In this document: one piece after another, positions 17,817 to 26,445 of the stretch
How the letters are laid out: the number at the start of each line of letters is the position of its first letter
How positions within the stretch are numbered: position 1 is the first letter of the stretch
Assembly: GCF_020535405.1 (NCBI RefSeq)
Contig: NZ_CP085036.1
Location: forward strand, 2,232,001-2,296,000
Reading direction: 5' to 3'
DNA length: 64,000 nucleotides
DNA from: Antiquaquibacter oligotrophicus
Lineage (GTDB): Bacteria; Actinomycetota; Actinomycetes; Actinomycetales; Microbacteriaceae
Program-made: the position numbers and the translations under genes
The notes under the pieces: model-generated
What the model was told of the DNA's origin: nothing
The model's database searches: none
What the model saw: the letters and a program-made list of their open reading frames with translations, nothing else

Positions 17817-19103
17817 CTAGCGTCCCGTTCCGATGCTGTCGGCGAGCGACTGGCCTTCGGCGAGGACGTCGTCGATCGAGACGCCGCCGCGGATCATCTT
17901 CTCGGCCTGACCGCCCAGCATCTTGGTGAACTGATCCCACGTGGCGATCGCAGGTGACGCGCTCGCCGTCTCCATCTGCTCGAAGAACGGCTCGAGGTAG
18001 GCGTCGTCGGTCAGGTCGGCCTCTTCCCATGCGGTGGTGCGAGGCGGGAGGCTGCCGAAGCCCTCGTACTGCTGGAGCTCAGTGTCGACCTGCCCGAGGT
18101 AACGGATGACCTTCCAGGCTGCATCGGGATTGTCGGAGGAGTCCGACACCGTCCAGCCGCCTCCTACGAGCATGCCTACGCTTCCGGCAGGACCGGCGGG
18201 CAGCATGGCGACGCCGAGGTTGTCCTGCATCCATTCCTCGCCGACCGCTTCGTTGAATTGAGCGAGAACCCAGGGGCCGGTGACGAGCGACCCGATCTGA
18301 CCGGACGTGAACGACGACACCTGGTCGAGGAAGGTGGGCCCGTCGGGCGAGGTGAGCCCATCGGCGAAGAGGGCCTGGTACTGCTCGAACGCCGCGTGCA
18401 TCTCAGGGGTGTCGACCTGCCACTCCGTGCCATCCTCGGAGACGAGTTCCGCGCCCGCACTCTTGGCAAGCGTCGAGACGAAGAGACCGGTGTCGGTGCC
18501 CCAGGAGACGTCGCTTCCGAACGGTTGCGCGGCTCCACCCTCGCGCAGGCCCTCGAGGAAGGGAACCCATTCGTCCCACGTGGTCGGCGCCTCGACTCCC
18601 GCCTTTTCGGCGAAGTCGGAACGGTAGAGGAGCACTCGAACGTTGTTGTACCACGGCACGAGGTACTGGACGCCGTCGATCTGCCCGAGGGCGAGGGTGC
18701 CGGGGAAGAAGTCCTCCAACTCCACGAGCCCGTCCGGCACCGCCGACCATGTGCCGCTCAGGAGGGTTCCGTCGGCTTTCACGAGGGCGACGTCGGGGAG
18801 AGTGTCGGAGGCGATGGCGGCCTGGATCTTCTGCACGTACTCGTTGACCGGGATGACCGTCACATTGACCGTTGCATCCGGATTGTCGTCGCGGAAGCCT
18901 TCGAGAAGGGTGTCGAGGTAGTTCGCGTCGCCGCTCGGTGCCCAGACGTCCACAACGCCGGTGGCCGGTTCGTCATCGACGGCTGCTCGGGTTGCCTCGG
19001 GCGTCGAGTCTGCGCGACCGCACGCCGCGAGTACCGCCGACGTGGCGATGAGAAGGCCGATGGCAGCGACCGTTCGGGATCGGGAACGAGTTGAGACAAA
19101 CAC
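17817..19103 (-). CDS. Extracellular sugar-binding lipoprotein of the ABC importer
   Basis: A 428-residue family-1 solute-binding protein. The signal peptide ends in the lipobox LAAC with the lipidated cysteine at position 28, so it is anchored outside the membrane. The body has typical binding-protein features such as GVVDVWAPSGDANYLDTLLEGF, LPDVALV and a Trp/Tyr-rich pocket region around VPWYNN. Start is GTG at 19103 with AAGGAG eight bases upstream. It is the first gene of the importer operon and follows the sulfatase after 172 bases holding a promoter. Ligand unknown; context suggests a sulfated or acylated sugar. Confidence 0.92.
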   Translation of the reverse strand: MFVSTRSRSRTVAAIGLLIATSAVLAACGRADSTPEATRAAVDDEPATGVVDVWAPSGDANYLDTLLEGFRDDNPDATVNVTVIPVNEYVQKIQAAIASDTLPDVALVKADGTLLSGTWSAVPDGLVELEDFFPGTLALGQIDGVQYLVPWYNNVRVLLYRSDFAEKAGVEAPTTWDEWVPFLEGLREGGAAQPFGSDVSWGTDTGLFVSTLAKSAGAELVSEDGTEWQVDTPEMHAAFEQYQALFADGLTSPDGPTFLDQVSSFTSGQIGSLVTGPWVLAQFNEAVGEEWMQDNLGVAMLPAGPAGSVGMLVGGGWTVSDSSDNPDAAWKVIRYLGQVDTELQQYEGFGSLPPRTTAWEEADLTDDAYLEPFFEQMETASASPAIATWDQFTKMLGGQAEKMIRGGVSIDDVLAEGQSLADSIGTGR

Positions 19104-19145
19104 TATCTAGGCTCCTTGGTCGAGTGGGAAATGCGATGCTCGAAC

Positions 19146-19191
19146 ATTATGAGAGAGTCACCCATATTTACAAGGCTCGAATCATGCTTGT
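19146..19191 (-). promoter_or_regulatory. Promoter and candidate ROK operator of the importer operon
   Basis: On the minus strand TTGTAA (complement of 19168-19173) and CATAAT (complement of 19146-19151) are separated by 16 bases, a fair sigma-70 promoter 43 bases before the binding-protein GTG. An inverted repeat ACAAG-N12-CTTGT (19170-19174 and 19187-19191) overlaps the -35 element, a good position for a repressor such as the operon's ROK protein. The regulator assignment is inference. Confidence 0.45.
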
Positions 19192-19275
19192 CTCACGCTA
19201 TTTACGCCGCTGAAACATTGGGCAGTGGCTCGGGTTTTGGGTATCCAGTCAAGGGGATGAGTTCTAATCTGCGAT

Positions 19276-21030
19276 TTAGTTAGATAATTCGCGGGCGTCG
19301 AGCAGTTGCGTATTGAGCTGAGCCATCTCCTCTGTCCCCACCGCGGGGCCGAGGCTCGCCGCCTCGATGAGTGTCATGGGAGCAGCGAGGACGCTGACAA
19401 ACGGATTCGCGAGGAACGGCAGGGCGGCCATCACGAGCTCCGACGTGGCCGGATCGGCGAGCCACGATCGGACCGCGCCGGAGACCACGGGCGAGTCTGG
19501 GTCAAAGTCCTCGGCTCGCGGCGGGGCGAGTGCACCTCGCTCGCGCTGAGCGCGTTGCGCACGAACGAGCAGATGGTGCTCACCGACCGGTCCGGTAGCG
19601 GGGAGTCCCAGCCGCGTGTACTGCTCGAGTGGGGCATCCGCTTCACGCATGGCCTCGACGAGGAGGGTGGCCATGCGGAGTTCGACAGCGTCGTCTTCGA
19701 GGGGTGCCAGTTGATCAGGATCGGTCGCCAGATCAAACAGCATCGTGCCGAAGAGCCAGGGGCTTCCGGTCGAGACGGTGGGGACCTTGAGCACGGGAAT
19801 GCCCTTGGTGAAGTCGAATCCCGGAACGAGGGCAGCTTCCCGCAATTCGGGGAGGGGAAAAGCTCCCTGCAAGCGCGTGGGCATGAGGGTGTACTCGAAC
19901 AACGGTTGGTTGTCGGGTGAAACGGATGCCCGCATGTAGACGTACCGACCGTCGGTGACGTTCACGTGCCCGCCGTGATTGCCGAACAAGGCAACGTTGC
20001 TCTCGCGATCGGTTCCCGAAAGAAGCGGGCCTATCGGTTCTCCCTCCATGTCGTCTGGCACGGGCGCGCCGAAGAACTCCAGCAGGGTGGGAGCGAAATC
20101 GATGGTTCTCACAACATCCGTGTTGCGTGCCCCGCGCCGCTCGGAGCGCGGATCCCACACGAACAGTGGCACGTGGATGTTCTCCTCGTACCAGGGTTGG
20201 ACCATCTTTCCCCACCACTCGTGCTCACCGAGAAGTAGTCCGTGGTCGGTGCAGACGATGAGCATCGTGTTGTCCCATAACGACAGGCGATCGAACTCAT
20301 CGAGCACTCGACCCAACGAGTGGTCGCACTGACGCAGGAGTGCCCGGTAGGAGTCGATGTAGTCCGATGTCGGATCCGACTCAGCGGTGCGCTTGTAGGA
20401 GGGCCAGTCGTGCTGTGGAGTTTCTCCGCTCTGGTACTGCTCGGAGGCGGTGAACGGTTCGTGCGGGTCGAACGCTTCGATCTGGAGAAACCAGCGATCC
20501 TCGCGATGGTTTTCCTGGATGAACTCGATGCCCGCATCAAACGTCAGCGTTTGCGGATGCCGCTCCTCTGACTCGGTGTAACGCCGATTGATCTGATCCT
20601 GGCGCCAGAGCTCGCCACCACGTGACCCCGGGATGTCGGCCGGATCACGAACGACACCTTTCCACGCGTCCCCTTCTTGGCCGCGAATGAACTCGAAGGT
20701 GCGGAATCGACCGTGGTACGTCGCCCCGCCGTCGCCCCAATAGTGCTTGTGGTCGGTGACGAGGTGGGTGTAGACACCGGCGTCACCCAGGAGCGCGGCC
20801 GCGGAGTCATCGAACGGTTCCAACGGGCCCCACGAGCGGTGCAGAAAGTTGTAGCGACCGGTGTGCATCTCCCGGCGGGCGGGCATGCAGGGCATCGACC
20901 CGGCATAACACGTGTCGAACGTGACCGATCGTGCTGCAAGGCGATCGAAGTTCGGGAGGACGTCCGCGCCGCCGTACGGTGGGAGGTAGCGCCGATTGAG
21001 TGTGTCGAACATCACGACAACAGCACGCAT
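19276..21030 (-). CDS. Type I sulfatase (formylglycine-dependent)
   Basis: A 584-residue sulfatase of the alkaline-phosphatase superfamily. The active-site motif is C48-M-P-A-R52, the Cys type that is converted to formylglycine. Other metal ligands and active-site parts visible are VVVMFDTLN at the start and CTDHGLLLGEHEWWGK in the second half. No signal peptide, so the protein is cytoplasmic. The divergent neighbour encodes the activating enzyme. The ATG at 21030 is chosen because the beta strand MRAVVVMFD begins there; a TTG eight codons earlier is the alternative. It ends 172 bases before the importer operon on the same strand. Predicted role: removing sulfate from the imported carbohydrate. 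Confidence 0.88.
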   Translation of the reverse strand: MRAVVVMFDTLNRRYLPPYGGADVLPNFDRLAARSVTFDTCYAGSMPCMPARREMHTGRYNFLHRSWGPLEPFDDSAAALLGDAGVYTHLVTDHKHYWGDGGATYHGRFRTFEFIRGQEGDAWKGVVRDPADIPGSRGGELWRQDQINRRYTESEERHPQTLTFDAGIEFIQENHREDRWFLQIEAFDPHEPFTASEQYQSGETPQHDWPSYKRTAESDPTSDYIDSYRALLRQCDHSLGRVLDEFDRLSLWDNTMLIVCTDHGLLLGEHEWWGKMVQPWYEENIHVPLFVWDPRSERRGARNTDVVRTIDFAPTLLEFFGAPVPDDMEGEPIGPLLSGTDRESNVALFGNHGGHVNVTDGRYVYMRASVSPDNQPLFEYTLMPTRLQGAFPLPELREAALVPGFDFTKGIPVLKVPTVSTGSPWLFGTMLFDLATDPDQLAPLEDDAVELRMATLLVEAMREADAPLEQYTRLGLPATGPVGEHHLLVRAQRAQRERGALAPPRAEDFDPDSPVVSGAVRSWLADPATSELVMAALPFLANPFVSVLAAPMTLIEAASLGPAVGTEEMAQLNTQLLDARELSN

Positions 21031-21116
21031 CTCTCCGGACCTTCCGTCTGGCAATTTAGGGCGGTTGTATTATATTCCGAGTGAAAGCATAGGGCGCGGC
21101 GAGAATCGAGGATCCC

Positions 21117-22070
21117 GTGGCTGAGACCGAACCAACCGGATCCTGCTGTATGCCGCCGGGGCCAGTCGATCGGGTCGACTCCTCTCCCATACGTGCCACC
21201 GGGTCGCATCGAATCGAACAATCGAGCCTTCCGGGCGCGACCTTCGTCATGGGCGACTCGTCGGGGGACGCCAATCCGATGGACGGCGAGCTCCCGCGTC
21301 ATCCCGTGGTCCTCGACGCCTTCGAGATCGACATCACACCCGTGACGAACGAGCAGTTCGCCGAGTTCATCGAGGCCACGGGCTACATCACAGAAGCCCA
21401 AGCACTCGGCGCGTCCGCCGTAGCCGAGGTTCTCCTGAGAAGTCACGCGCCGATCCCCGGGGCCGAACGCAGTGATCCGCCGTGGTGGGTGACGGTGCCG
21501 GGCGCCGATTGGTCGCACCCGATCGGGCCACACAGCTCGCTCGAGGGACTCCACGACCACCCGGTTGTCCACGTGAGCTGGAACGACGCCAACGCCTATT
21601 GCCAGTGGGCTGGCCGACGGCTCCCAACGGAGGGGGAGTGGGAGTACGCGGCCAGGGCCGGGCACAGCGAGTGGACGTACCCCTGGGGCAACGACGGTGT
21701 CGAAGAAGGGGGGTGGCGCGCCAACATCTGGCAGGGCGAGTTCCCCACCCACAACACCGGGGCCGACGGATGGGTCGGCACCGCACCCGTCAAGTCCTTC
21801 GAACCCAACGACTTCGGTCTGTGGCAAATGGTCGGCAACGTGTGGGAGTGGTGTTCCGACCGGTTCAGCCCTCGGTACTACTCCGCGTCGGTGATCCAGG
21901 ATCCACGCGGTCCCGAACGCGGCAGTACTCGCGTGCTTCGAGGCGGCAGCTACCTGTGCCACGACTCCTACTGCAACCGATATCGCAACTCGGCACGAAG
22001 CTCTAACACACCGTCGTCCTCCATGGGCAACGCGGGGTTTCGAACGGTGTCCCTCCGCGCGGAACCGTGA
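21117..22070 (+). CDS. Formylglycine-generating enzyme (sulfatase-modifying factor)
   Basis: A 317-residue FGE/SUMF1-fold protein. It opens with the fold signature PGATFVMGDSSGDANPMDGELPRHPV and has EVTNxxF-like TPVTNEQFAEF, LPTEGEWEYAARAG and NVWEWCSD. The copper-binding cysteine pair is C281 and C286 in GGSYLCHDSYCNRYR, matching the active cysteines of the Streptomyces enzyme. It therefore is likely a true FGE that converts C48 of the divergent sulfatase to formylglycine, rather than an EgtB-like relative. Start is GTG at 21117. The 86-base gap to the sulfatase start holds an AT-rich segment (TATTATATT) probably serving both genes. Confidence 0.92.
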   Translation: MAETEPTGSCCMPPGPVDRVDSSPIRATGSHRIEQSSLPGATFVMGDSSGDANPMDGELPRHPVVLDAFEIDITPVTNEQFAEFIEATGYITEAQALGASAVAEVLLRSHAPIPGAERSDPPWWVTVPGADWSHPIGPHSSLEGLHDHPVVHVSWNDANAYCQWAGRRLPTEGEWEYAARAGHSEWTYPWGNDGVEEGGWRANIWQGEFPTHNTGADGWVGTAPVKSFEPNDFGLWQMVGNVWEWCSDRFSPRYYSASVIQDPRGPERGSTRVLRGGSYLCHDSYCNRYRNSARSSNTPSSSMGNAGFRTVSLRAEP

Positions 22071-22098
22071 CCGCGCATCCGGCTGGCCGTAATACGAC

Positions 22099-22128
22099 GG
22101 ATGCCCGAGGCCGAAGCCCCGGGCATCC
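22099..22128. terminator. Hairpin between FGE and aquaporin genes
   Basis: GGATGCCCG (22099-22107) pairs with CGGGCATCC (22120-22128) around a 12-base loop, in the 74-base gap between two convergent genes. A bidirectional terminator marking the right end of the sulfatase cluster. Confidence 0.6.
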
Positions 22129-22144
22129 TGTGCTGCGCTGAGAG

Positions 22145-22894
22145 CTAGCCGCGCTTCTTGCTATCGAAGAGCGCGTTGTAGGTGAACCCCGCGATGAGCG
22201 CACCGACGATGGGTGCGACGATGAACACCCACAGCTGGATGAGCGCGTCGCCGCCACCGTAGATGGCCGTTGCGATGGAGCGGGCGGGGTTGAACGAGGC
22301 GTTGCTCACCGGGATCGCCACGAGGTGCAGAAGCGTAAGGGTGAGGCCGATCGCGAGCGGCGCGAATCCGGTCGCCGCCCGACGGTCCGTGACACCGAGG
22401 ATGACGTAGAGGAACACACCCGTCAGCACCACCTCGGTGATGATGACGGCCACGAGGCCGAACCCGGCGGGGGAGTGGTCTCCGAACCCGTTGGAGGCGA
22501 AGCCACCGGCGATGAAGTCGCTCAGGGCACCCGCTGGCCCGTTGGAGGCGATGAGGAAGAGCACGGTCGTGGCGAGGGCTCCACCGATGATCTGCGCGAC
22601 AACGTAGAAGGGAACATCGCGCCAGGCGAAGCGACCGGATGCCGCGGCACCGAGTGTGACGGCCGGGTTGAAGTGTCCACCCGAGATGTGGCCAACGGCG
22701 TAGGCGCCGGCGATGACGGCGAGACCGACCGCGAGGGCGACACCGAGCCAGCCGGTGTTGGGCGACGAGAACAGCGCTGTTCCGATCACTCCACCGACGA
22801 GCAGGAAGGTGCCGAAGATCTCGGCGGCGACCCGCTGGGGGAGTGAAGCAGAGGTGTCGACGTCGACGTCGGAATCCGCAAGTGGCTTGTCCAT
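22145..22894 (-). CDS. Aquaporin / MIP family channel (AqpZ-like)
   Basis: A 249-residue membrane channel with both asparagine-proline-alanine boxes, GGHFNPAVTLG in the first half and ASFNPARSIATA in the second, plus six helices. It starts with AEIFGTFLLVGGVIGTALF, typical of AqpZ. The spacing of the two halves and the small residues near the second NPA fit a water channel more than a glycerol facilitator. It is a single-gene unit lying between the sugar cluster and the DUF58-MoxR operon. Confidence 0.9.
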   Translation of the reverse strand: MDKPLADSDVDVDTSASLPQRVAAEIFGTFLLVGGVIGTALFSSPNTGWLGVALAVGLAVIAGAYAVGHISGGHFNPAVTLGAAASGRFAWRDVPFYVVAQIIGGALATTVLFLIASNGPAGALSDFIAGGFASNGFGDHSPAGFGLVAVIITEVVLTGVFLYVILGVTDRRAATGFAPLAIGLTLTLLHLVAIPVSNASFNPARSIATAIYGGGDALIQLWVFIVAPIVGALIAGFTYNALFDSKKRG

Positions 22895-22955
22895 GACGGG
22901 ACCTTTCCGTGGGAGGTGCGCGAACGCCCCGAGCCTAGCGGAGGCGTTGTCACTT

Positions 22956-24272
22956 CTAGAGGCGCCCCGCTGCTTTGAGCGCTATGTACCGATCGGCGAG
23001 TGCCGGCGGCAGATCTTGGGGGGATCCCGTCACCACGTCGCCGCCCAACTGCCGAATCGCGGTCGCGACCCTCGCCTGATCCAGGAGTGCGCGTTCTGCC
23101 GCGGCGGCGTCGTACACCTCGTCTCGGGTTCCGCGCTGCAGTGTGGCCTCGAGCACGGCGGGATCGGTGACCGACGAGACGACGACGGTGTGCTTGCGCG
23201 TCAGTTGGGGCAAAACAGAGAGGAGGCCGCGGGAGGCGCCGGGCGCATCGATGGCGGTGGCGAGCACAACGAGGGCAGAATGCGACGTCACGGACCGCAC
23301 GATGCCCGGCACCGACGACCAGTCCATGTCGATGAGTTCGGGCTCGACGGGGGCCATCGAGGTGACCATTCGGGAGAGCAACTCGGCACCGGTGGCTCCC
23401 TGAACACGACCGCGCACTCGTCGATCGAAGATCACGAGATCGACTCGGTCGCCGGCACCCGAAGCGAGAGCGGCCAGCAGGAGGGCAGACTCGAATGCCG
23501 TGTCGATTCTGGGTTCGTTGTCGATACGCGCGGCCGACGTGCGGCCCGAGTCGATGAGGATGACAACACGCCTGTCCCGCTCGGGGCGCCAGGTGCGAAC
23601 CACCAGTCGGCGGCCGTCAGCCGAGGTCGGATCGTTGCGTCGTGCGGTGGCGCGCCAGTCGATGGACCGCACGTCGTCGCCACGGACGTAGTCGCGGAGG
23701 CTGTCGAACTCGGTGCCCTGACCGCGCACCATCACACTCGTCGCGCCGTCCAGTTCGCGGAGCCTCGCGAGGCGCGACGGTAGGTGTTTGCGCGAGTTGA
23801 ATGGCGGCAGCACGAGCAGTGCGCCAGGGGCTGAAAGGGTAGCTTGCCGAGCCCACAGCCTGAGCGGCCCAAAGGAGCGGATAGTGACGTGGCGTGTTCC
23901 GCGTTCGCCCCGGCGGAACGGCTGGAGCGTGAAGGTGCGAGAACGTCGCTCACCCGGGGGAACGGTCATCCGTACTCGCGTCGGACGCGCGCCAGCCGAG
24001 GGTGACCACCCGTCGCGAACGATGCCGCGCACCGTGCGGCGACCCGTGTTGGCAATCGTGAGGATCGACGGTGCCGAATCTCCCAGACGCAATCGCCCCG
24101 GGAGGTCTCGACTGATCGAGACCTGCCGGGGAGAGCCAGCGATGACGAGGTCGATGATGCCGAGAATGACCGCGCCCCCACACCACAGCGCAGCAACGAC
24201 GGGGTCGCCGAGGATGGCCGTCGGCAGCACACCGACGACGAGGAGGAGCACAAACCAGCCGCTGATCGCCAT
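22956..24272 (-). CDS. DUF58 domain protein with vWA-like fold
   Basis: A 438-residue protein: two N-terminal membrane helices (about 5-45), a beta-rich region, then the DUF58 segment with the signature GTEFDSLRDYVRGDDVRSIDWRATAR near 185-210. A vWA-like part follows (RRVVILIDSGRTSAA). DUF58 proteins pair with MoxR ATPases as chaperone-like systems for envelope assembly. It lies 3 bases after the MoxR gene, the last in a five-gene minus-strand operon. Confidence 0.88.
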   Translation of the reverse strand: MAISGWFVLLLVVGVLPTAILGDPVVAALWCGGAVILGIIDLVIAGSPRQVSISRDLPGRLRLGDSAPSILTIANTGRRTVRGIVRDGWSPSAGARPTRVRMTVPPGERRSRTFTLQPFRRGERGTRHVTIRSFGPLRLWARQATLSAPGALLVLPPFNSRKHLPSRLARLRELDGATSVMVRGQGTEFDSLRDYVRGDDVRSIDWRATARRNDPTSADGRRLVVRTWRPERDRRVVILIDSGRTSAARIDNEPRIDTAFESALLLAALASGAGDRVDLVIFDRRVRGRVQGATGAELLSRMVTSMAPVEPELIDMDWSSVPGIVRSVTSHSALVVLATAIDAPGASRGLLSVLPQLTRKHTVVVSSVTDPAVLEATLQRGTRDEVYDAAAAERALLDQARVATAIRQLGGDVVTGSPQDLPPALADRYIALKAAGRL

Positions 24273-24275
24273 GGT

Positions 24276-25232
24276 TTAGATCGGTACCTGCACCTGCTGA
24301 AGGATGGACCGCAGGATCGTGTCAGGTGTGACGCCCTCGAGCTCTGCCTCCGGCCGGAGCTGGATGCGGTGGCGCAGCACGGGCAGTGCCATCGCCTGAA
24401 CGTGATCGGGGGTGATCGCCTCGAAGCCATTGAGCCACGCCCACGCGCGAGACGCGGCGAGGAGCGCCGTGGAGCCGCGGGGGCTGACGCCGAGCTTGAC
24501 GGAGGGGCTCTGCCGCGTTGCTCGCGCCAGGTCGACGGCGTAGGCGAGGACATCCGCGGATGCACCGACTCGAGCCACGGCGGCCTGCGCCTGAGCGAGT
24601 TCCTCAGCCCCGAGCACGGGTGTCACCCCGGCGGCGACGAGGTCGCGTGGGTTGAACCCTGCCGCATGGCGCTGTAGCACTTCGACCTCGTGCTCGCGGG
24701 CGGGGAGATCGAGGGTCAGCTTCATGAGAAAGCGGTCGAGTTGGGCTTCGGGGAGCGTGTAGGTGCCCTCGTATTCGATGGGGTTCATGGTCGCCGCGAC
24801 AAGGAAGGGCACGGGGAGCTTGCGCGTGACGCCGTCGGCGGATACCTGGCGCTCTTCCATCGCCTCGAGCAGGGCAGACTGTGTCTTCGGCGGCGTGCGG
24901 TTGATCTCGTCGGCCAGAAGGATGTTCGTGAACACGGGTCCTTCGCGGAATTCGAACTCACCCGCCTTGGAGTCGTAGACGAGGGAACCGGTGAGGTCTC
25001 CCGGCATGAGGTCCGGTGTGAACTGGACACGCTTCGTTCCGAGGGACAGCGCGTGGCTGAGCGTGCGGACGAGGAGTGTCTTGGCAACTCCCGGCACACC
25101 TTCCAGCAGCACGTGGCCGCCCGCGAGGAGGGTGATCGTGAGGCCCGTGACGGCGGCATCCTGGCCAACAACGGCCTTGCCGACCTCGGTGCGAAGTCTC
25201 GCGAAGGACTCGCGAAGCTGGGTATCTGTCAT
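24276..25232 (-). CDS. MoxR family AAA+ ATPase
   Basis: A 318-residue AAA+ ATPase. Walker A is GVPGVAKT in GHVLLEGVPGVAKTLLVRTL, Walker B is ILLADEINR, and the sensor region has PFLVAATMNPIEYEGTY. The C-terminal lid ends in GVTPDTILRSILQQV. ATG at 25232 is preferred, since the 42-residue longer reading is not family-like. MoxR proteins act with vWA/DUF58 partners, here the next gene. Middle gene of the DUF7847-DUF4129-DUF4350-MoxR-DUF58 operon. Confidence 0.92.
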   Translation of the reverse strand: MTDTQLRESFARLRTEVGKAVVGQDAAVTGLTITLLAGGHVLLEGVPGVAKTLLVRTLSHALSLGTKRVQFTPDLMPGDLTGSLVYDSKAGEFEFREGPVFTNILLADEINRTPPKTQSALLEAMEERQVSADGVTRKLPVPFLVAATMNPIEYEGTYTLPEAQLDRFLMKLTLDLPAREHEVEVLQRHAAGFNPRDLVAAGVTPVLGAEELAQAQAAVARVGASADVLAYAVDLARATRQSPSVKLGVSPRGSTALLAASRAWAWLNGFEAITPDHVQAMALPVLRHRIQLRPEAELEGVTPDTILRSILQQVQVPI

Positions 25233-25266
25233 GGGTCGATTCTCTCCGGTTATGGCGTGAGGGCGG

Positions 25267-26445
25267 TCAGGGTGAAAGTCGTCGAGCGACATCGCGCTCG
25301 AGGGTGAGAAGGGCATCGGAGTAAGCGATGAGGTCTCGATCGTTCCGAGGCTGAGCACCGACGAGAAGGTTCCGGAGATCCTGGATGTCTCCTCCTGTCA
25401 CTGCAGCGACGGCGGCGATGACCTCCTCGACGGTCGCGTGACGTGACAAGCCGCACATGGTTGCCAGGCGATCGATCGTGCCGATCCTCAGCGCGTCGAG
25501 GGCGCGCAGGCGCGAGGACGAGCGTGCGTAAAGGCGGGAACGACCGAGCATGGTTTCGCTCGCCTTGACCGTGACGGGCAGGTTTTCGATCACGAGCGGT
25601 CCAAAGCGACGCCCCCGCCACACTGCAGCGGCGATGCCGACGATGACGAGCAGAATCATGACCGCGATCACCCACGCGGGGCTGAGATCGGCGTCGGATT
25701 CACCCACGTCGATGTCGGAGAAGCTCGGCACGTACCAGACCAACCGCTCACGTTCTCCGAGAAGCCCCAGTGCAAATGCGGCATTGCCGTGATTCACGAT
25801 GGCCTCGTTGGTCATCGCGGTTGTCGCGCCGACGACCGTGACATCCCCGTCCGCCTTCTCGACCCGGATGACCGAGAACACGTCGTCGTCGCTCTCGAAG
25901 CAGCGTTCGGCTTCCACCGTGTCGTCGATGACGCGGAAACCAACTCCGTCTCCCGTGATCGTGCCCGCTCGTTCGACTGCGCCGAGGTCGCAATCCGCGT
26001 CGAGGATTCCTGTCACCGACCCGGCGTGCGCGACCTCGGGGGCGATCGCGCGCAGCTCGGAGAAGTACGGGTCGAGGATGACGAGTGACGAGGTGAGCGA
26101 GGCTGCATTGATGAGCTGGTCGCCATCGAGGATGCCGGAGACATCGTGGAGCACGAGGGTTGTGTCATCGGCGCTGCGCACGGCGTCGATCGTGTCATCG
26201 AGGGAACGTGTCACGGTCACGTCGACGCCCTGATCGCGAAGCACTTCGACGAGGGCCATCGTTCCGGTCGGTGCAGGGCTTTCCGGGTCCAGAGGCGGGC
26301 CGCCGGAACCCGATCCGACGGCGGCGAAGGAGACGAGCGCGACTGCGATCGCGACGATTCCGATGGCGATCCAGGACACCCAGCGTCGCGCGGTCACCCG
26401 CAACGTCGGGGTGACCTCCGTGGTCTCGTCGAGCACAGCCGTCAC
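25267..26445 (-). CDS. DUF4350 domain membrane protein
   Basis: A 392-residue protein with a short cytoplasmic start, a membrane helix at about 28-48 (WIAIGIVAIAVALVSFAAVG), an extracytoplasmic DUF4350 domain (about 60-240, with GTMALVEVLRDQGVDVTVTRSLDD), a second helix near 265-285 and a cytoplasmic tail with leucine- and arginine-rich helices. The GTG start overlaps the DUF4129 stop as GTGA. The same domain order is seen for Rv3691-type proteins upstream of moxR. Confidence 0.8.
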   Translation of the reverse strand: MTAVLDETTEVTPTLRVTARRWVSWIAIGIVAIAVALVSFAAVGSGSGGPPLDPESPAPTGTMALVEVLRDQGVDVTVTRSLDDTIDAVRSADDTTLVLHDVSGILDGDQLINAASLTSSLVILDPYFSELRAIAPEVAHAGSVTGILDADCDLGAVERAGTITGDGVGFRVIDDTVEAERCFESDDDVFSVIRVEKADGDVTVVGATTAMTNEAIVNHGNAAFALGLLGERERLVWYVPSFSDIDVGESDADLSPAWVIAVMILLVIVGIAAAVWRGRRFGPLVIENLPVTVKASETMLGRSRLYARSSSRLRALDALRIGTIDRLATMCGLSRHATVEEVIAAVAAVTGGDIQDLRNLLVGAQPRNDRDLIAYSDALLTLERDVARRLSP

